A DNA stretch of 64,000 nt, taken from the NCBI RefSeq assembly GCF_001625085.1, contig NZ_BDAW01000015.1, positions 62,001 to 126,000 on the forward strand. The letters run 5' to 3'. This document shows, piece after piece, positions 42,413 to 51,088 of the stretch. The stretch comes from Nocardia acidivorans NBRC 108247. GTDB lineage: Bacteria; Actinomycetota; Actinomycetes; Mycobacteriales; Mycobacteriaceae. A program made the translations under genes and the position numbers. Each line of letters begins with the position of its first letter. The first letter of the stretch is position 1. The notes under the pieces are model-generated. The model had not been told where the DNA came from, made no database searches, and saw only the letters and a program-made list of their open reading frames with translations.

Positions 42413-45400
42413 TTGCCTACCTATGACGCCGGGACGGCAGCCATTCGCATCAAGGCTAGCTTCCGGGGCTTCGTTCGGGATGTCGAAGACGAGCTGAAGG
42501 CCATGCGTTTCAGCCTCGACGTGACTGTTGGGGCGAACACCACGCAGGCGGCTGCCGATATCGAGGCACTGCGCCGCGCAGCGCAGGAGAACACCACCTT
42601 CCGGGTGGACGCGAACACCAGTGTCGCCGCTGACGAGATCGCGGCGCTGCGGCGGGAAGCGGCCCGCAACGCCAGCTTCCGTGTCGACGCCGACACCGCG
42701 GCCGCTGCCGCGCAGATCGAGGCGTTGCGCCGGTTGGCGCGCCAGGGCGGGACGATCACGCCGGGGGTGAACGGGACGGCCGCGCGCGCCGGGGCAAAGG
42801 CACTGAGCACCGAGCTGAAATCGGCGTTGACGTTGCAGGCCAAGGTGATCGGTGTCGTCGGCGCTGCCGGACTCGTTGCCGATCTGCTCGCGGTCGCTGG
42901 CGCGGCGGCCAAGGCCACACACGCGCTTGCCCTGATTCCCGCTGTGGGATTCGGAGGACTCGCCGGAATTGGTTCCATCGCAACGGGTTTCAGCGGTATC
43001 GGTGGTGCTTTCAAGGCGTTCGGTGAGCAGTCCAAGAGCGCGGGCAGCGATGCCGGTGAAGCGATCGACAAGGCCAATCAGGTCTCCGACGCCAGATACG
43101 CCGAAGCGCAGGCGGATCGGGCCGCGACCACCGCGCAGAAGGCGCTGACCGACAGCTACCGGGACGCCAGCCGGGAGCTGCGCGACCTCAATGACCAGTT
43201 GACCGATCAACGGCTCTCGACCGAGGATGCCGCGCTGGGTGTCGAAGAAGCAGCGAAGCGGCTCGCGCAGATTCAGCATGACCCCAGTGCGGACGCCGAC
43301 GCGCGCAAACGAGCGGACCTGTCGTACCGGCAGGCGGTGCAGCGGCTCAAGGAGCAGCAGCAGAAGACCTCGGATCTGTCCCAGGACACCGCGGCCGCGA
43401 ATGCCAAGGGGATCGAGGGAAGTGCCCAGGTCACCGAGGCCAAAGGGCGGGTGCTCTCGGCCACTCATGACCAGGTCAAGGCCGAGCAGGATCTGGCCAA
43501 GGCCTTGCGTGATCAGGCCAAAGGCCCTGGCGGATCCGAGTCGTCGCTGGCAAAGGCCATGGACAAGCTGTCGCCGAACGCGAAGGAGATGGTCAACCAG
43601 ATTCACGCGCTGGGCCCGGCATGGACGGACGCGCGCCTGGCCGCGCAGGACGCCCTGACCAACGGCATGGGTTCGGCCGTCACCAAGCTCGCATTTGAGC
43701 AGCTTCCCGGCCTCAAGGCTGGCATGGTCGGCATCGACACCGCGGTCAACACCGGTCTGCGCGCTTCCCTGGCCAGCCTGTCGAGCGAGGTCAACAGGGC
43801 CGACTTCCGAACCTCGCTGTCCAACACCGCGCAGGGGTTCCAGAACGCCGCCAAGGGCGCGGCCCCGCTCACCGATGCCCTGACCAAGTTGGTCACGGTC
43901 GGCACCGACTATCTGCCGACGCTGGGGCAGTCGTTCGACAACTTCGCTACCAAGTTCAACACCAGCATCCAAACCGGCGCGGCCGACGGCAGCCTCAAGC
44001 ACTGGATCCAGGACGGAATCGACTCGGCGAAAACGCTTTTCGGCATCATCAGGGACGGCGGCTCGATCATCGCCTCGGTGTTCCGGGCCGCGGACGCGGA
44101 CGGGGTGAGCAAGTCCCTGCGCGATAGCACGAAGAGCTTCGCCGACTTCTTGAAATCCGCTGAGGGACAGAACAAAATGCGTGACTTCTGGCGAGAGGCA
44201 CGCTCGGATCTGGACAAGATCAAGCCCCTGCTCGCCGACCTGCCGGGGATCCTCAGCGGCGTCTACAGCGGGTTCCAGACCTGGGCGGGAATCGCGATGC
44301 CGTTCCTCAAGGCCGCGGGCGATCTGCTCGCGGCGCACCCGGCGCTGGTGAGTGATGTCGTCACCGCCTACCTGGCATTCAAGACGGTCGGCCCGATCTT
44401 CGACGCCGCCCGATCCTCCATAGCCAATTTCCGCACCGGCATGGCGGACGCGGGTACCGCCACGGGCACCACGGGCACCACAGCGCGTGGTCTGGGCACC
44501 CTTCTCGGTGCCGCTGGGCCGCTGGGTATCGGATTGCTGACCACGGGCGTCGGTCTCGGCCTGACCTACCTCATCAACAAACACAACGACGCCACGGCCG
44601 CCGCCGAGGCCCAACAGCGCGCGATCGAAGCGCTGGGCCGGACCTTGGACGCGCAGTCCGGCCGCGCGACCCAGGAGACGCTCAAGGCGACCTCCGATGA
44701 GCTGGAGAAGGGCGGCTACCTGCAGCGAGCGCAGACCCTCGGTGTCGACCCGCACGCCTTGGTCCTGGCGGCTACCGGCGTCGACCCGTCGGCCAGGGAG
44801 GGTATCAACGACTCTCTGGTCAAGAAGATCATCGAGCAGAAGGGTTCCTCTGGTCAGTGGCAGTTCGCGAACAATGCTGGCCTCACCGATCAGGACATCG
44901 CCCAGGCGCTGGCCGGTATCCCCGAGGCGGTCAAGAAGTACGCCGCGACCAAGAGTTCCAGCCGGGCGTATCTGCCTGACCTGACTGAACTCAAGTCCAC
45001 CCTCAACGACATCGGCGAGAGTGCCGCGACCCTGGGCGGCGAGCTCAACAACACCAACTCCAAGCTGTCGCAGATGGGCGAGTCCATGCGGCGCACCAAC
45101 CAGGCCGCGGTCGGTACCCATGAGCTCACCGAGCAGGGCGTCAAAGACTTCGAGAACCTCGGCGTCGCGGTTCTGTCGGTGCCCGATGAGAAGACAGTGT
45201 TCGTCAAGTCCCTCACCGCGGACCAGCAAGCCGCGCTGGAGAAGCTGGGCGACACGATCGTCAAGTTGCCGGACGGCACGTTCAAGGTCACCCTCAACGC
45301 CGACCAGATGCGCGCGGATATCCGAACGATCGAGACCACGCCCTACACCGCGACACTGAACCTCAACGTCAAAGCCGATGTGGATAAGCTCAATTCGGAC

Positions 45401-47353
45401 ATCGCCAATATCGACCGGCGGTGGGCCGACGCGACGAGCGCTGTACCCCCGCGCGCCACCGGCGGCCAGCTGCCCACCACCGGTCCGGGCACCGACCGCC
45501 GGGACGGCATCCTGGCGGCCACGCGCGCGGGACGCCCGGTCGCGTGGGTCGACGGCGGGGAATGGGTCGTCAACCGGGACAGCTCCAAGAAGTACGGTGC
45601 CGAGCTGGCCGCGATCAACGCCGGAACATTCCGGCAGCTGCCCGGGCACAAGGACGGCGGCATCCTCGGCGAGGACACTCAGCAGCCGAGCGACGACACC
45701 AAGAACAACCCCGCCAAGACACCGGTATCTCATGTCGCACAACTGATTTCGTACGCGCAGTCCTCCGATGGTCGCGCGTACGGCGGGGCGTGGGACTGCT
45801 CGGGCTTCCAGTCCAAGCTCGCCAACGTCTCGGTCGGGCGCGACGCCGACGCCGGGCGCTTCTCCACGGCCAACGAGGGAAGTTACTTGTCGGCGCTGGG
45901 CTTCCGGGATGGTGTCGGCAACTCCAGCACCTTCCGAATCGGCTGGGTCAACGACCCTTCGATGGCGGGCGGCGGACACACCGCTGGCACGCTCCCGAAT
46001 TCGGCGAATGTCGAATCCGGCGGTGCCACATCGAAGGTCATGTACGGCGGCCAGGCCATCGGCGCCGCGGACACGATGTTCAACCAGCGCGCGTACCTGG
46101 TCATGGATTCGGCCGGCGGCAGCGGTGCCTATACCGCCGGCACTTCCGCGCCCGGCGCGACCACCTACAACACCTCCACCAGCACGGTGATCAACCCGCA
46201 GGCCGCGCTCCCCGGCAAGACCACCGACACCGAGCTGACGATCGCCGAGGACAAGGCCGCGGTCGACTCTGCCAACTCGGAACGTAATGCGGTGTATGCG
46301 AATCCGGCCGCGACCGATCAAGACAAGTTGGCGGCCGACCGCAAGTACCAGAAGGCGCAGAACGCGCTGGAGTCCGCGACGAAGACCAGCGACAACTCGG
46401 CGCTGTCGCTGAAGGGCATCTTCACCAAGGGCGCGGGATTCCTGGCCGACGCGATCCTGTCCGGGCTGGGGCTCGAGAACAGCATCTTCTCGGAGAACAA
46501 CGTCTACAACAAGGCCGCGAACAGCATCTACAGCCACTACAACAACGGCTCAAGCCTCACCGGCGGGTACGCCTACACCCCGCAGAACCTGCCGACGATC
46601 GTCACCACCTCGACGCCGCAATCCGATGCGCCGGTGAGTGACCCGGCGCTGGCCACCCAGGTACCGGCCGCGACCGACACCACCGAGGCAACCAAGGTCT
46701 TCCCGGCCGCAGTCGAGAAGTGGCGGCAGGTATTCAAGTCGGTGCTCTCGGGCCTCGGTAAGCCTGCCTCCTGGCTCGAGCCCGGTCTGGCGCAGGCACA
46801 GACCGAATCGAACGGGAACGAGAAGGCCCGCAACGACAACGACAGCAACGGCCAGGGTGGTACCCAGACAGTTCTCGGCCTCATGCAGATGCTTCAGTCG
46901 AATTACGACAGGTACCGATCTGCGCTGTACGGCGGCGGAATCTTCGACGGCGCATCGAACTTCGCCGCCGCGGTGAACTACACCTCGGACCGATACGGCG
47001 ACGCGACCCAGGTCTGGGGCAAAGGCCACGGCTACGCCGACGGCGGCCGGATCCGCGGCACCGGCGGCTCCCGCGCCGATGGTGTTCCGATCTGGGCCAG
47101 CCCCGATGAGTTCGTGGTCAACGCCTACGACGCGACGCGCAACAGCGCAGCGCTCGAGGCCATCAACGCGGGTCGCTGGTCGCCGGTGAGCATCGACCCG
47201 ACCCAGCTACGCAGCACCGGCGCGACGACCAACAGCGGACCTATCCACAACACGACCGTGAACGCTCGCGTAGCCGACGTGCACGACCTCGCGGACCTGG
47301 TGGAGCGCCGCGCACACGTGGCATCCATGGGCCAGTTGGCGGCCGTCGGATGA
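42413..47353 (+). CDS. Phage tail tape-measure protein with murein-hydrolase-like segments
   Basis: 1646 aa from TTG 42413, with AAGGAGGTGA at ideal spacing. Residues 1-120 are helical repeats (ADIEALRRAAQ, AAQIEALRRLAR). Hydrophobic segments lie near 140-200 and 690-725, and long coiled coils at about 215-400. Two polar repeats (GTGGSRADGVPIWASPDEFV near 1545 and a related one near 1022) are typical of actinophage tape measures. C1129 (AWDCSGF) and H1189 (GGGHTAG) fit an NlpC/P60-like site. E1465 (QAQTESNGNE) with GLMQ follows a soluble lytic transglycosylase. In phage it sets tail length and assists DNA entry. No other tail gene is present. Confidence 0.92.
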   Translation: MPTYDAGTAAIRIKASFRGFVRDVEDELKAMRFSLDVTVGANTTQAAADIEALRRAAQENTTFRVDANTSVAADEIAALRREAARNASFRVDADTAAAAAQIEALRRLARQGGTITPGVNGTAARAGAKALSTELKSALTLQAKVIGVVGAAGLVADLLAVAGAAAKATHALALIPAVGFGGLAGIGSIATGFSGIGGAFKAFGEQSKSAGSDAGEAIDKANQVSDARYAEAQADRAATTAQKALTDSYRDASRELRDLNDQLTDQRLSTEDAALGVEEAAKRLAQIQHDPSADADARKRADLSYRQAVQRLKEQQQKTSDLSQDTAAANAKGIEGSAQVTEAKGRVLSATHDQVKAEQDLAKALRDQAKGPGGSESSLAKAMDKLSPNAKEMVNQIHALGPAWTDARLAAQDALTNGMGSAVTKLAFEQLPGLKAGMVGIDTAVNTGLRASLASLSSEVNRADFRTSLSNTAQGFQNAAKGAAPLTDALTKLVTVGTDYLPTLGQSFDNFATKFNTSIQTGAADGSLKHWIQDGIDSAKTLFGIIRDGGSIIASVFRAADADGVSKSLRDSTKSFADFLKSAEGQNKMRDFWREARSDLDKIKPLLADLPGILSGVYSGFQTWAGIAMPFLKAAGDLLAAHPALVSDVVTAYLAFKTVGPIFDAARSSIANFRTGMADAGTATGTTGTTARGLGTLLGAAGPLGIGLLTTGVGLGLTYLINKHNDATAAAEAQQRAIEALGRTLDAQSGRATQETLKATSDELEKGGYLQRAQTLGVDPHALVLAATGVDPSAREGINDSLVKKIIEQKGSSGQWQFANNAGLTDQDIAQALAGIPEAVKKYAATKSSSRAYLPDLTELKSTLNDIGESAATLGGELNNTNSKLSQMGESMRRTNQAAVGTHELTEQGVKDFENLGVAVLSVPDEKTVFVKSLTADQQAALEKLGDTIVKLPDGTFKVTLNADQMRADIRTIETTPYTATLNLNVKADVDKLNSDIANIDRRWADATSAVPPRATGGQLPTTGPGTDRRDGILAATRAGRPVAWVDGGEWVVNRDSSKKYGAELAAINAGTFRQLPGHKDGGILGEDTQQPSDDTKNNPAKTPVSHVAQLISYAQSSDGRAYGGAWDCSGFQSKLANVSVGRDADAGRFSTANEGSYLSALGFRDGVGNSSTFRIGWVNDPSMAGGGHTAGTLPNSANVESGGATSKVMYGGQAIGAADTMFNQRAYLVMDSAGGSGAYTAGTSAPGATTYNTSTSTVINPQAALPGKTTDTELTIAEDKAAVDSANSERNAVYANPAATDQDKLAADRKYQKAQNALESATKTSDNSALSLKGIFTKGAGFLADAILSGLGLENSIFSENNVYNKAANSIYSHYNNGSSLTGGYAYTPQNLPTIVTTSTPQSDAPVSDPALATQVPAATDTTEATKVFPAAVEKWRQVFKSVLSGLGKPASWLEPGLAQAQTESNGNEKARNDNDSNGQGGTQTVLGLMQMLQSNYDRYRSALYGGGIFDGASNFAAAVNYTSDRYGDATQVWGKGHGYADGGRIRGTGGSRADGVPIWASPDEFVVNAYDATRNSAALEAINAGRWSPVSIDPTQLRSTGATTNSGPIHNTTVNARVADVHDLADLVERRAHVASMGQLAAVG

Positions 47354-47685
47354 GGACGCCGACGCGGTGCACCAGCCCAGCACACCGCTGCCCACCTCAC
47401 GAGCGGAATGCAACCATGGCGGGAGCAATCAGCCTCGACCACCCAGCCTGGAACGATCCCGCGCCTGGTCGCCCGGCTCCTGCGGAAGCGCTGGCATCAC
47501 AGGGGTTTGAACTGCATGTTGTCACGATAGGAGCGGCTTCGGCCCTACGTTCCACGGAGAGCTTCAGGGGTAGTCACGCACCCTCTCGTCCCGCCGCCGC
47601 CCGCCCCTGGTCCAGCCAGGCCGCGGCACGGACGGGGTGGGGGGTGCCTCCCTCCGCTGGTCGCCTGGTCAGTCGGGTCACATAG
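47350..47685 (+). CDS. Doubtful ORF after the tape measure (111 aa)
   Basis: ATG 47350 overlaps the tape-measure stop by four nt. An internal ATG at 47416 gives MAGAISLDHPAWNDPAPGRP, which could be the opening of the next tail gene. The second half (Ser/Arg/Ala-rich, overlapping repeat 1 at 47634-47689) does not look like protein. It may be the truncated start of a lost minor-tail gene fused to packaging-site DNA. Confidence 0.3.
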   Translation: MRTPTRCTSPAHRCPPHERNATMAGAISLDHPAWNDPAPGRPAPAEALASQGFELHVVTIGAASALRSTESFRGSHAPSRPAAARPWSSQAAARTGWGVPPSAGRLVSRVT

Positions 47686-47689
47686 CGCC
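47634..47689. repeat. Paired repeat, copy 1 (candidate packaging or regulatory site)
   Basis: 56 nt starting GGGGTGGGGG and ending GTCACATAGCGCC. Copy 2 at 48368-48423 has the same two ends exactly 43 nt apart; the interior matches in about half the positions. The copies flank the small-terminase-like gene pair. Confidence 0.7.
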
Positions 47690-47734
47690 GACCAGTCTGC
47701 GCATCGCATCACCGAGAATCCAGAGGAGCGAACC

Positions 47735-48073
47735 ATGCCCCGCAAACCCAAAACCGCCGGTGACCAGGCCGTCGATGCTCTGACGGCCGACCTCGGCGAA
47801 GGTATGGAATGGTCCCAGATCGAGCTGTTGACCCTCGAAAGCATCCGCACCGCGATCGATAGGAGCGCGAAACTGCGCGAATTGCTGGACGCGGAGACCG
47901 GTAAGGCGCTCCCCTCGAGCCGCCGCGTGACCGAGCTGGCCGCGGAAATCCGCCAGTGCGAAGCCAGCGTGATCCGATGGGCGCAATCGCTCGATCCGCG
48001 CGGCGAATCGGTCAAATCCGCGGCGCACCAGCACGCGGCGAACGCCCGATGGGGTCGACGTGGCACGGCCTAG
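47735..48073 (+). CDS. P27-like phage small terminase subunit (putative)
   Basis: 112 aa. The N-terminus is basic (MPRKPKTAGDQAVDAL). Then comes a helical hairpin (WSQIELLTLESIRTAIDRSA, KLRELLDAETGKALPSSRRV, TELAAEIRQCEASVIRWAQS) and an Arg/His tail ending ANARWGRR. This order (acidic helix, turn with a Ser/Arg pair, helix, ARW tail) resembles P27-family small terminases of actinophages. If right, it would recognise the packaging site and direct a helper large terminase to the element, as island-encoded TerS does in staphylococcal PICIs. Confidence 0.5.
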   Translation: MPRKPKTAGDQAVDALTADLGEGMEWSQIELLTLESIRTAIDRSAKLRELLDAETGKALPSSRRVTELAAEIRQCEASVIRWAQSLDPRGESVKSAAHQHAANARWGRRGTA

Positions 48074-48326
48074 GGGCAACCAGAAAGAGCAGGACATCCG
48101 CCGCCACCTGCTCGAGGAATCCACCGCGCTGCGCGATCGGTACGGGTGGCTCGACCCCGCCGCGTTTGCCGAACTATCCAAACCCGTCGACCAGTTGAGC
48201 GCAGGCGCCGCGTGGTCGCTGCGCCGGTACGAACTCCCCGATGATCACCCCGCGCGCACTGCCGGAGCTGCGGGGGATCTGCTCACCCTCGACGAATCCG
48301 ATGTGCTGTATCTGCACGGTCATTGA
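48060..48326 (+). CDS. Element protein of unknown function (88 aa)
   Basis: GTG 48060 overlaps the terminase-like gene by 14 nt, so it is coupled. Sequence MARPRGNQKEQDIRRHLLEE is basic and helical; the rest is YGWLDPAAFAELSKPVDQLS and an acidic C-terminus. No recognised family. Its position suggests a role in packaging or DNA recognition with its partner. Confidence 0.5.
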   Translation: MARPRGNQKEQDIRRHLLEESTALRDRYGWLDPAAFAELSKPVDQLSAGAAWSLRRYELPDDHPARTAGAAGDLLTLDESDVLYLHGH

Positions 48327-48541
48327 CCCAGTCCTCGCCGCTCGGCTCAGACGGGATGCCGGACTGAGGGGTGGGGGTGGGGTCGATCGGCTGCTTGGCT
48401 GGGAGATCGCGTCACATAGCGCCCCTTCTCTCCCCACCCGAAATGCCCCGGCAGCCTCGCCTACGGGTTTGGAGAATCGCAGGTCAGGACTCCTTCTACT
48501 AAAACCCGCAGGTCAGGGCGGTAGCGGTTGAGGAGGTGTCC
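48327..48541. other. Non-coding stretch holding repeat copy 2 and CGCAGGTCAGG motifs
   Basis: 215 nt. It contains repeat copy 2 (48368-48423) and two direct copies of CGCAGGTCAGG (48478-48488 and 48507-48517; a third is at 49442-49452). No gene. Confidence 0.55.
48368..48423. repeat. Paired repeat, copy 2 (candidate packaging or regulatory site)
   Basis: Matches copy 1 (47634-47689) at its first 10 and last 13 positions with identical 43-nt spacing. It lies 119 nt before an ORF that opens like a P27 small-terminase gene, the usual neighbourhood of a phage cos site. Confidence 0.7.
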
Positions 48542-48712
48542 ATGGCTGGACGAGGTCTCGCACCGAAGGAACCCAGCTGGCGCGCCCGGACCCCTGGGTG
48601 CGGGAGAGTCCTGAACGCGTCCCCAGGGCAAAAGAGCCACCGGGGGAGTCTCGCTATTCGTCTGGCTCTGTCGGCTCGATATCGACCACGGATTCCGGAT
48701 CGACATCGATAA
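48542..48712 (+). pseudogene. Truncated small-terminase-type ORF start (56 codons)
   Basis: ATG 48542 has GAGGAGGTG directly upstream. The product opens MAGRGLAPKEPSWRAR, the hallmark of P27-family small-terminase N-termini (MAGRGPAPK...). After about 16 residues the sequence becomes Arg-rich and unlike protein, and runs antisense through the 3' end of the minus-strand gene at 48654. I read it as the 5' end of a phage terminase gene carried along with its upstream packaging region. Confidence 0.45.
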
Positions 48713-48893
48713 CTTCGCCGTCGTCGCCGAGCAGTTGCAGCGTCTCGCGTACGCCCTGATCGAGCTCTCGCATGTCCTCATCACTGGCAGGCCAGCCGTA
48801 CGCGTCGATCGGCCGGAGGCCGTTGTCGCTGTGCTGGAATCCGATTGGTCCGCCGACGCGAGCATTCGCGTCCTTGTTCTGGTGCTCGTTCAT
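48654..48893 (-). CDS. Small acidic element protein (79 aa)
   Basis: From ATG 48893; ATG 48917 (87 aa) is an alternative. Sequence VGGPIGFQHSDNGLRPIDAY, a helix (DEDMRELDQGVRETLQLLG) and a strongly acidic tail (VIDVDPESVVDIEPTEPDE). Acidic helical proteins of this kind often act as DNA mimics or anti-regulators, but nothing here proves it. It follows the winged-helix gene on the same strand. Confidence 0.55.
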   Translation of the reverse strand: MNEHQNKDANARVGGPIGFQHSDNGLRPIDAYGWPASDEDMRELDQGVRETLQLLGDDGEVIDVDPESVVDIEPTEPDE

Positions 48894-49077
48894 GACTCTG
48901 TCCAGTCCGGCCGACATGAGTCCGGTACGACCTTGCCGGAGGCAACCAAGGCCGTCCACGCGGCGGACTTCGTTGCGCAGGTGTCGAGATGGCAATCGAG
49001 GTGGGTCTGCATCGCGAGCTTCGGATTGGCGCGCCCCCAGGCCGCATTGCGGTGGCTGAGGCAGGACAACTCGGCGC

Positions 49078-49335
49078 TCACCGCCGAACCTCCGCAGGCA
49101 CGTCCAGTACCGCCCGGCCATGGCGGGTCTCGGCGAACGATGCGCCGAGCGGGGTGATCGCCCACGAGTCCCGCTGAATTCCGACGCAGGCGACGACCAT
49201 GCCGGTCTTGAGCAGCGACCGGATCGCGCGGTCCGCGGCCCTGGAATGGATGCCCTCGCTTCGGGCGATCTGGTCCGCGGTCAATTGCCCGCCGGGTGCG
49301 AGCGCACGCAGTACGCGGGCCTCGTTCTGGTTCAT
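49078..49335 (-). CDS. Winged-helix regulator (85 aa)
   Basis: MNQNEARVLRALAPGGQLTA, DQIARSEGIHSRAADRAIRS and LLKTGMVVACVGIQRDSWAI give a complete MarR/IclR-like winged helix with recognition helix and wing, and nothing else. Minus-strand partner of the small acidic gene downstream. Possibly a late-gene switch or superinfection regulator. Confidence 0.7.
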   Translation of the reverse strand: MNQNEARVLRALAPGGQLTADQIARSEGIHSRAADRAIRSLLKTGMVVACVGIQRDSWAITPLGASFAETRHGRAVLDVPAEVRR

Positions 49336-49484
49336 CGCGGGAACCCCTCACATGCGTTGTGAACGCTGAAGTGGCTCCTGCGCCGGGATCGTATTGTGGC
49401 TACGAAGATCCGGCGCAGGGCCACAGCACTCACGGTATGAACGCAGGTCAGGGCTTTCTGTCCCCAGAGGACAAATCGGCGAAT
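49336..49484. other. Gap between the two right-end regulators
   Basis: 149 nt with no gene; holds the third CGCAGGTCAGG (49442-49452), 10 nt after TGAACG. It would contain the promoter of the winged-helix gene. Confidence 0.4.
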
Positions 49485-50735
49485 TCAGTTCGGTTTGCGA
49501 TCGAGTTCCGGGCCGATGCCCAACCGCCAGGCCAAGCCGCGCAGCTCCCGACCGCCGGCGTCGCGCCGGGCTGCGCGCAGCTGGTCGGCCACAGCTTCCC
49601 GGACGAAGAAGTCACTGCGAAGACGTTGCGGCGAGAGGTGTTCGGCCTGCAACAGCACCGACAAGCCCTTGTCGCGCGTCTTGGGTTCGGCGAGCAGGAC
49701 GCGGCCCGCTTCGGAGTAGAAGCCCGCTAGCCGCGCCGGGTCGGGGATGGTCGCGATAGGCATACCCGCCACGGCTTCGATGGCTTGGGGTCCGTCGCCG
49801 AGTTCCATTCCGATCGATGAGCGCCAGATGCCGACATTGAGGCGGCCGAACCACATTCGGCCGAAATCGCCTACATCGCTGTCCATTCGATCGGCTACCG
49901 CGGCAGCCTCATCCAGGTGGGTGACGGCGGTACTGCGGTCCGATTGCACGGCGGCCGCCAGCGACGCCGACAACTGGAGCATTCCGTATGCCTGGAGTAC
50001 CTGCGGATCGTCCAAGCCTGGAGTCAGCTCGTCTGCCAGCGCTACCGCGCGGTTGTACTGCTGCGGCCTCGACAGCGAACCTGTGACGTTGCCCCGCATC
50101 CACATCGCGGCGCCGCGCCATGCGAGCGAGTCGAGTTCCTCCGAGCATTCCTGTGCGGCCTTCGCCGCGAGCAGGGGAAGACCGCGGACTCCGAGGCGTT
50201 TGGCCATCACCATCATGGCGAAGTAGCAGCCGATCATGCCGATCAGGATCGGTTCGCGGTACTCGGGTGTCCGCACGTACATCGCGTGCAGCTCGAGCAA
50301 CAGATCTGGTGAGAGTCGGCCGATGGCCTGATAGTCACCCGCCCCGCGCAGTTCCTCGAGCTGGGCGAGATCCGCGCGCACAGGTGCCCATTCGCGAATC
50401 GGTGTGCCGGGATCGTCGCCGAGTTGGCACACGTCCAGGGCTTTCTCGACCGCGACCACGCCCGCATACGCGTCGGTACCCGGGCCGTCGGGTACCTCCC
50501 AGGGGCGGCCGGTGAATTCGGAGGGTGCGACGCGTAGTGCATGCGCCAGGGCTTCGAGGGTTCGTCGGTTTTCCAGTGTCTTCTCGCCGCGTTCGAGTTT
50601 GCCGAGGTAGCCGTAGGAGATGCCTGCCAGTCCTGCGGTCACTTCGAGCGATTGTCCGCGCCACGCGCGGATTTCGCGGAGTCGGCGTCCGAGCTCGTTC
50701 GGGGGCACGCCACTGCCCAAGTCCACCACACTCAT
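49485..50735 (-). CDS. XRE-family regulator with TPR-like C-terminal domain
   Basis: 416 aa. HTH at residues 12-70 (LGRRLREIRAWRGQSLEVTA, GISYGYLGKLERGEKTLENR), then about 300 residues of helical repeats (AAKAAQECSEELDSLAWRGA, RAVALADELTPGLDDPQVLQ) ending in an ARRD-rich tail. The type is common in Nocardia and Streptomyces accessory DNA, where such proteins act as signal-responsive regulators. As the last gene before attR it could be cargo or a helper-sensing switch. A decayed protein of the same type lies just outside attR. Confidence 0.85.
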   Translation of the reverse strand: MSVVDLGSGVPPNELGRRLREIRAWRGQSLEVTAGLAGISYGYLGKLERGEKTLENRRTLEALAHALRVAPSEFTGRPWEVPDGPGTDAYAGVVAVEKALDVCQLGDDPGTPIREWAPVRADLAQLEELRGAGDYQAIGRLSPDLLLELHAMYVRTPEYREPILIGMIGCYFAMMVMAKRLGVRGLPLLAAKAAQECSEELDSLAWRGAAMWMRGNVTGSLSRPQQYNRAVALADELTPGLDDPQVLQAYGMLQLSASLAAAVQSDRSTAVTHLDEAAAVADRMDSDVGDFGRMWFGRLNVGIWRSSIGMELGDGPQAIEAVAGMPIATIPDPARLAGFYSEAGRVLLAEPKTRDKGLSVLLQAEHLSPQRLRSDFFVREAVADQLRAARRDAGGRELRGLAWRLGIGPELDRKPN

Positions 50736-51088
50736 GCATCCACGCTACGACCGTTCGGTCCGCTCAACCAGGGGATCGAGGCGATAGGCCGGGCGTAACA
50801 TCGAGAACTGCGCCACCACACTCACCGGCGCATAGAAGCCGTCACCGGGTCGCCACCCAGTGACGGCTTCTTGTTGTCCGTGGCTCCGCCTGGGAGCCGG
50901 TATTCCCGCACCTCCAGGCGCGAATACAAGTCTAGGGTTTTCGTACGGTCTCGGGGGTTTCGGGTCGGGTCCGCGACGCGCCCACATTTTGCCCACAACC
51001 CTATGTGATTTACCTTGACTTGCCATGCCTCCGCATGACAATTTATGCAGCTCAGATGCCATTCTTCTTTCTTGGCCGGGTTTCGGAA
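50736..51088. other. Right-end non-coding segment of the element
   Basis: 353 nt without a credible gene. It contains a terminator (50835-50870) and then AT-richer DNA up to attR, a likely zone for integrase arm sites. Confidence 0.4.
50835..50870. terminator. Terminator near the right end
   Basis: 11-bp inverted repeat (50835-50845 with 50860-50870), 14-nt loop, followed by TTGTTG. Confidence 0.75.

Noticed and set aside
42173..46537. Open minus-strand frame of 1454 codons across the tape-measure gene
   Set aside because: It is an antisense shadow of a high-GC gene: composition is Gly/Arg/Val-rich, there is no ribosome-binding site or domain, and the plus-strand gene has a perfect start and recognised motifs.
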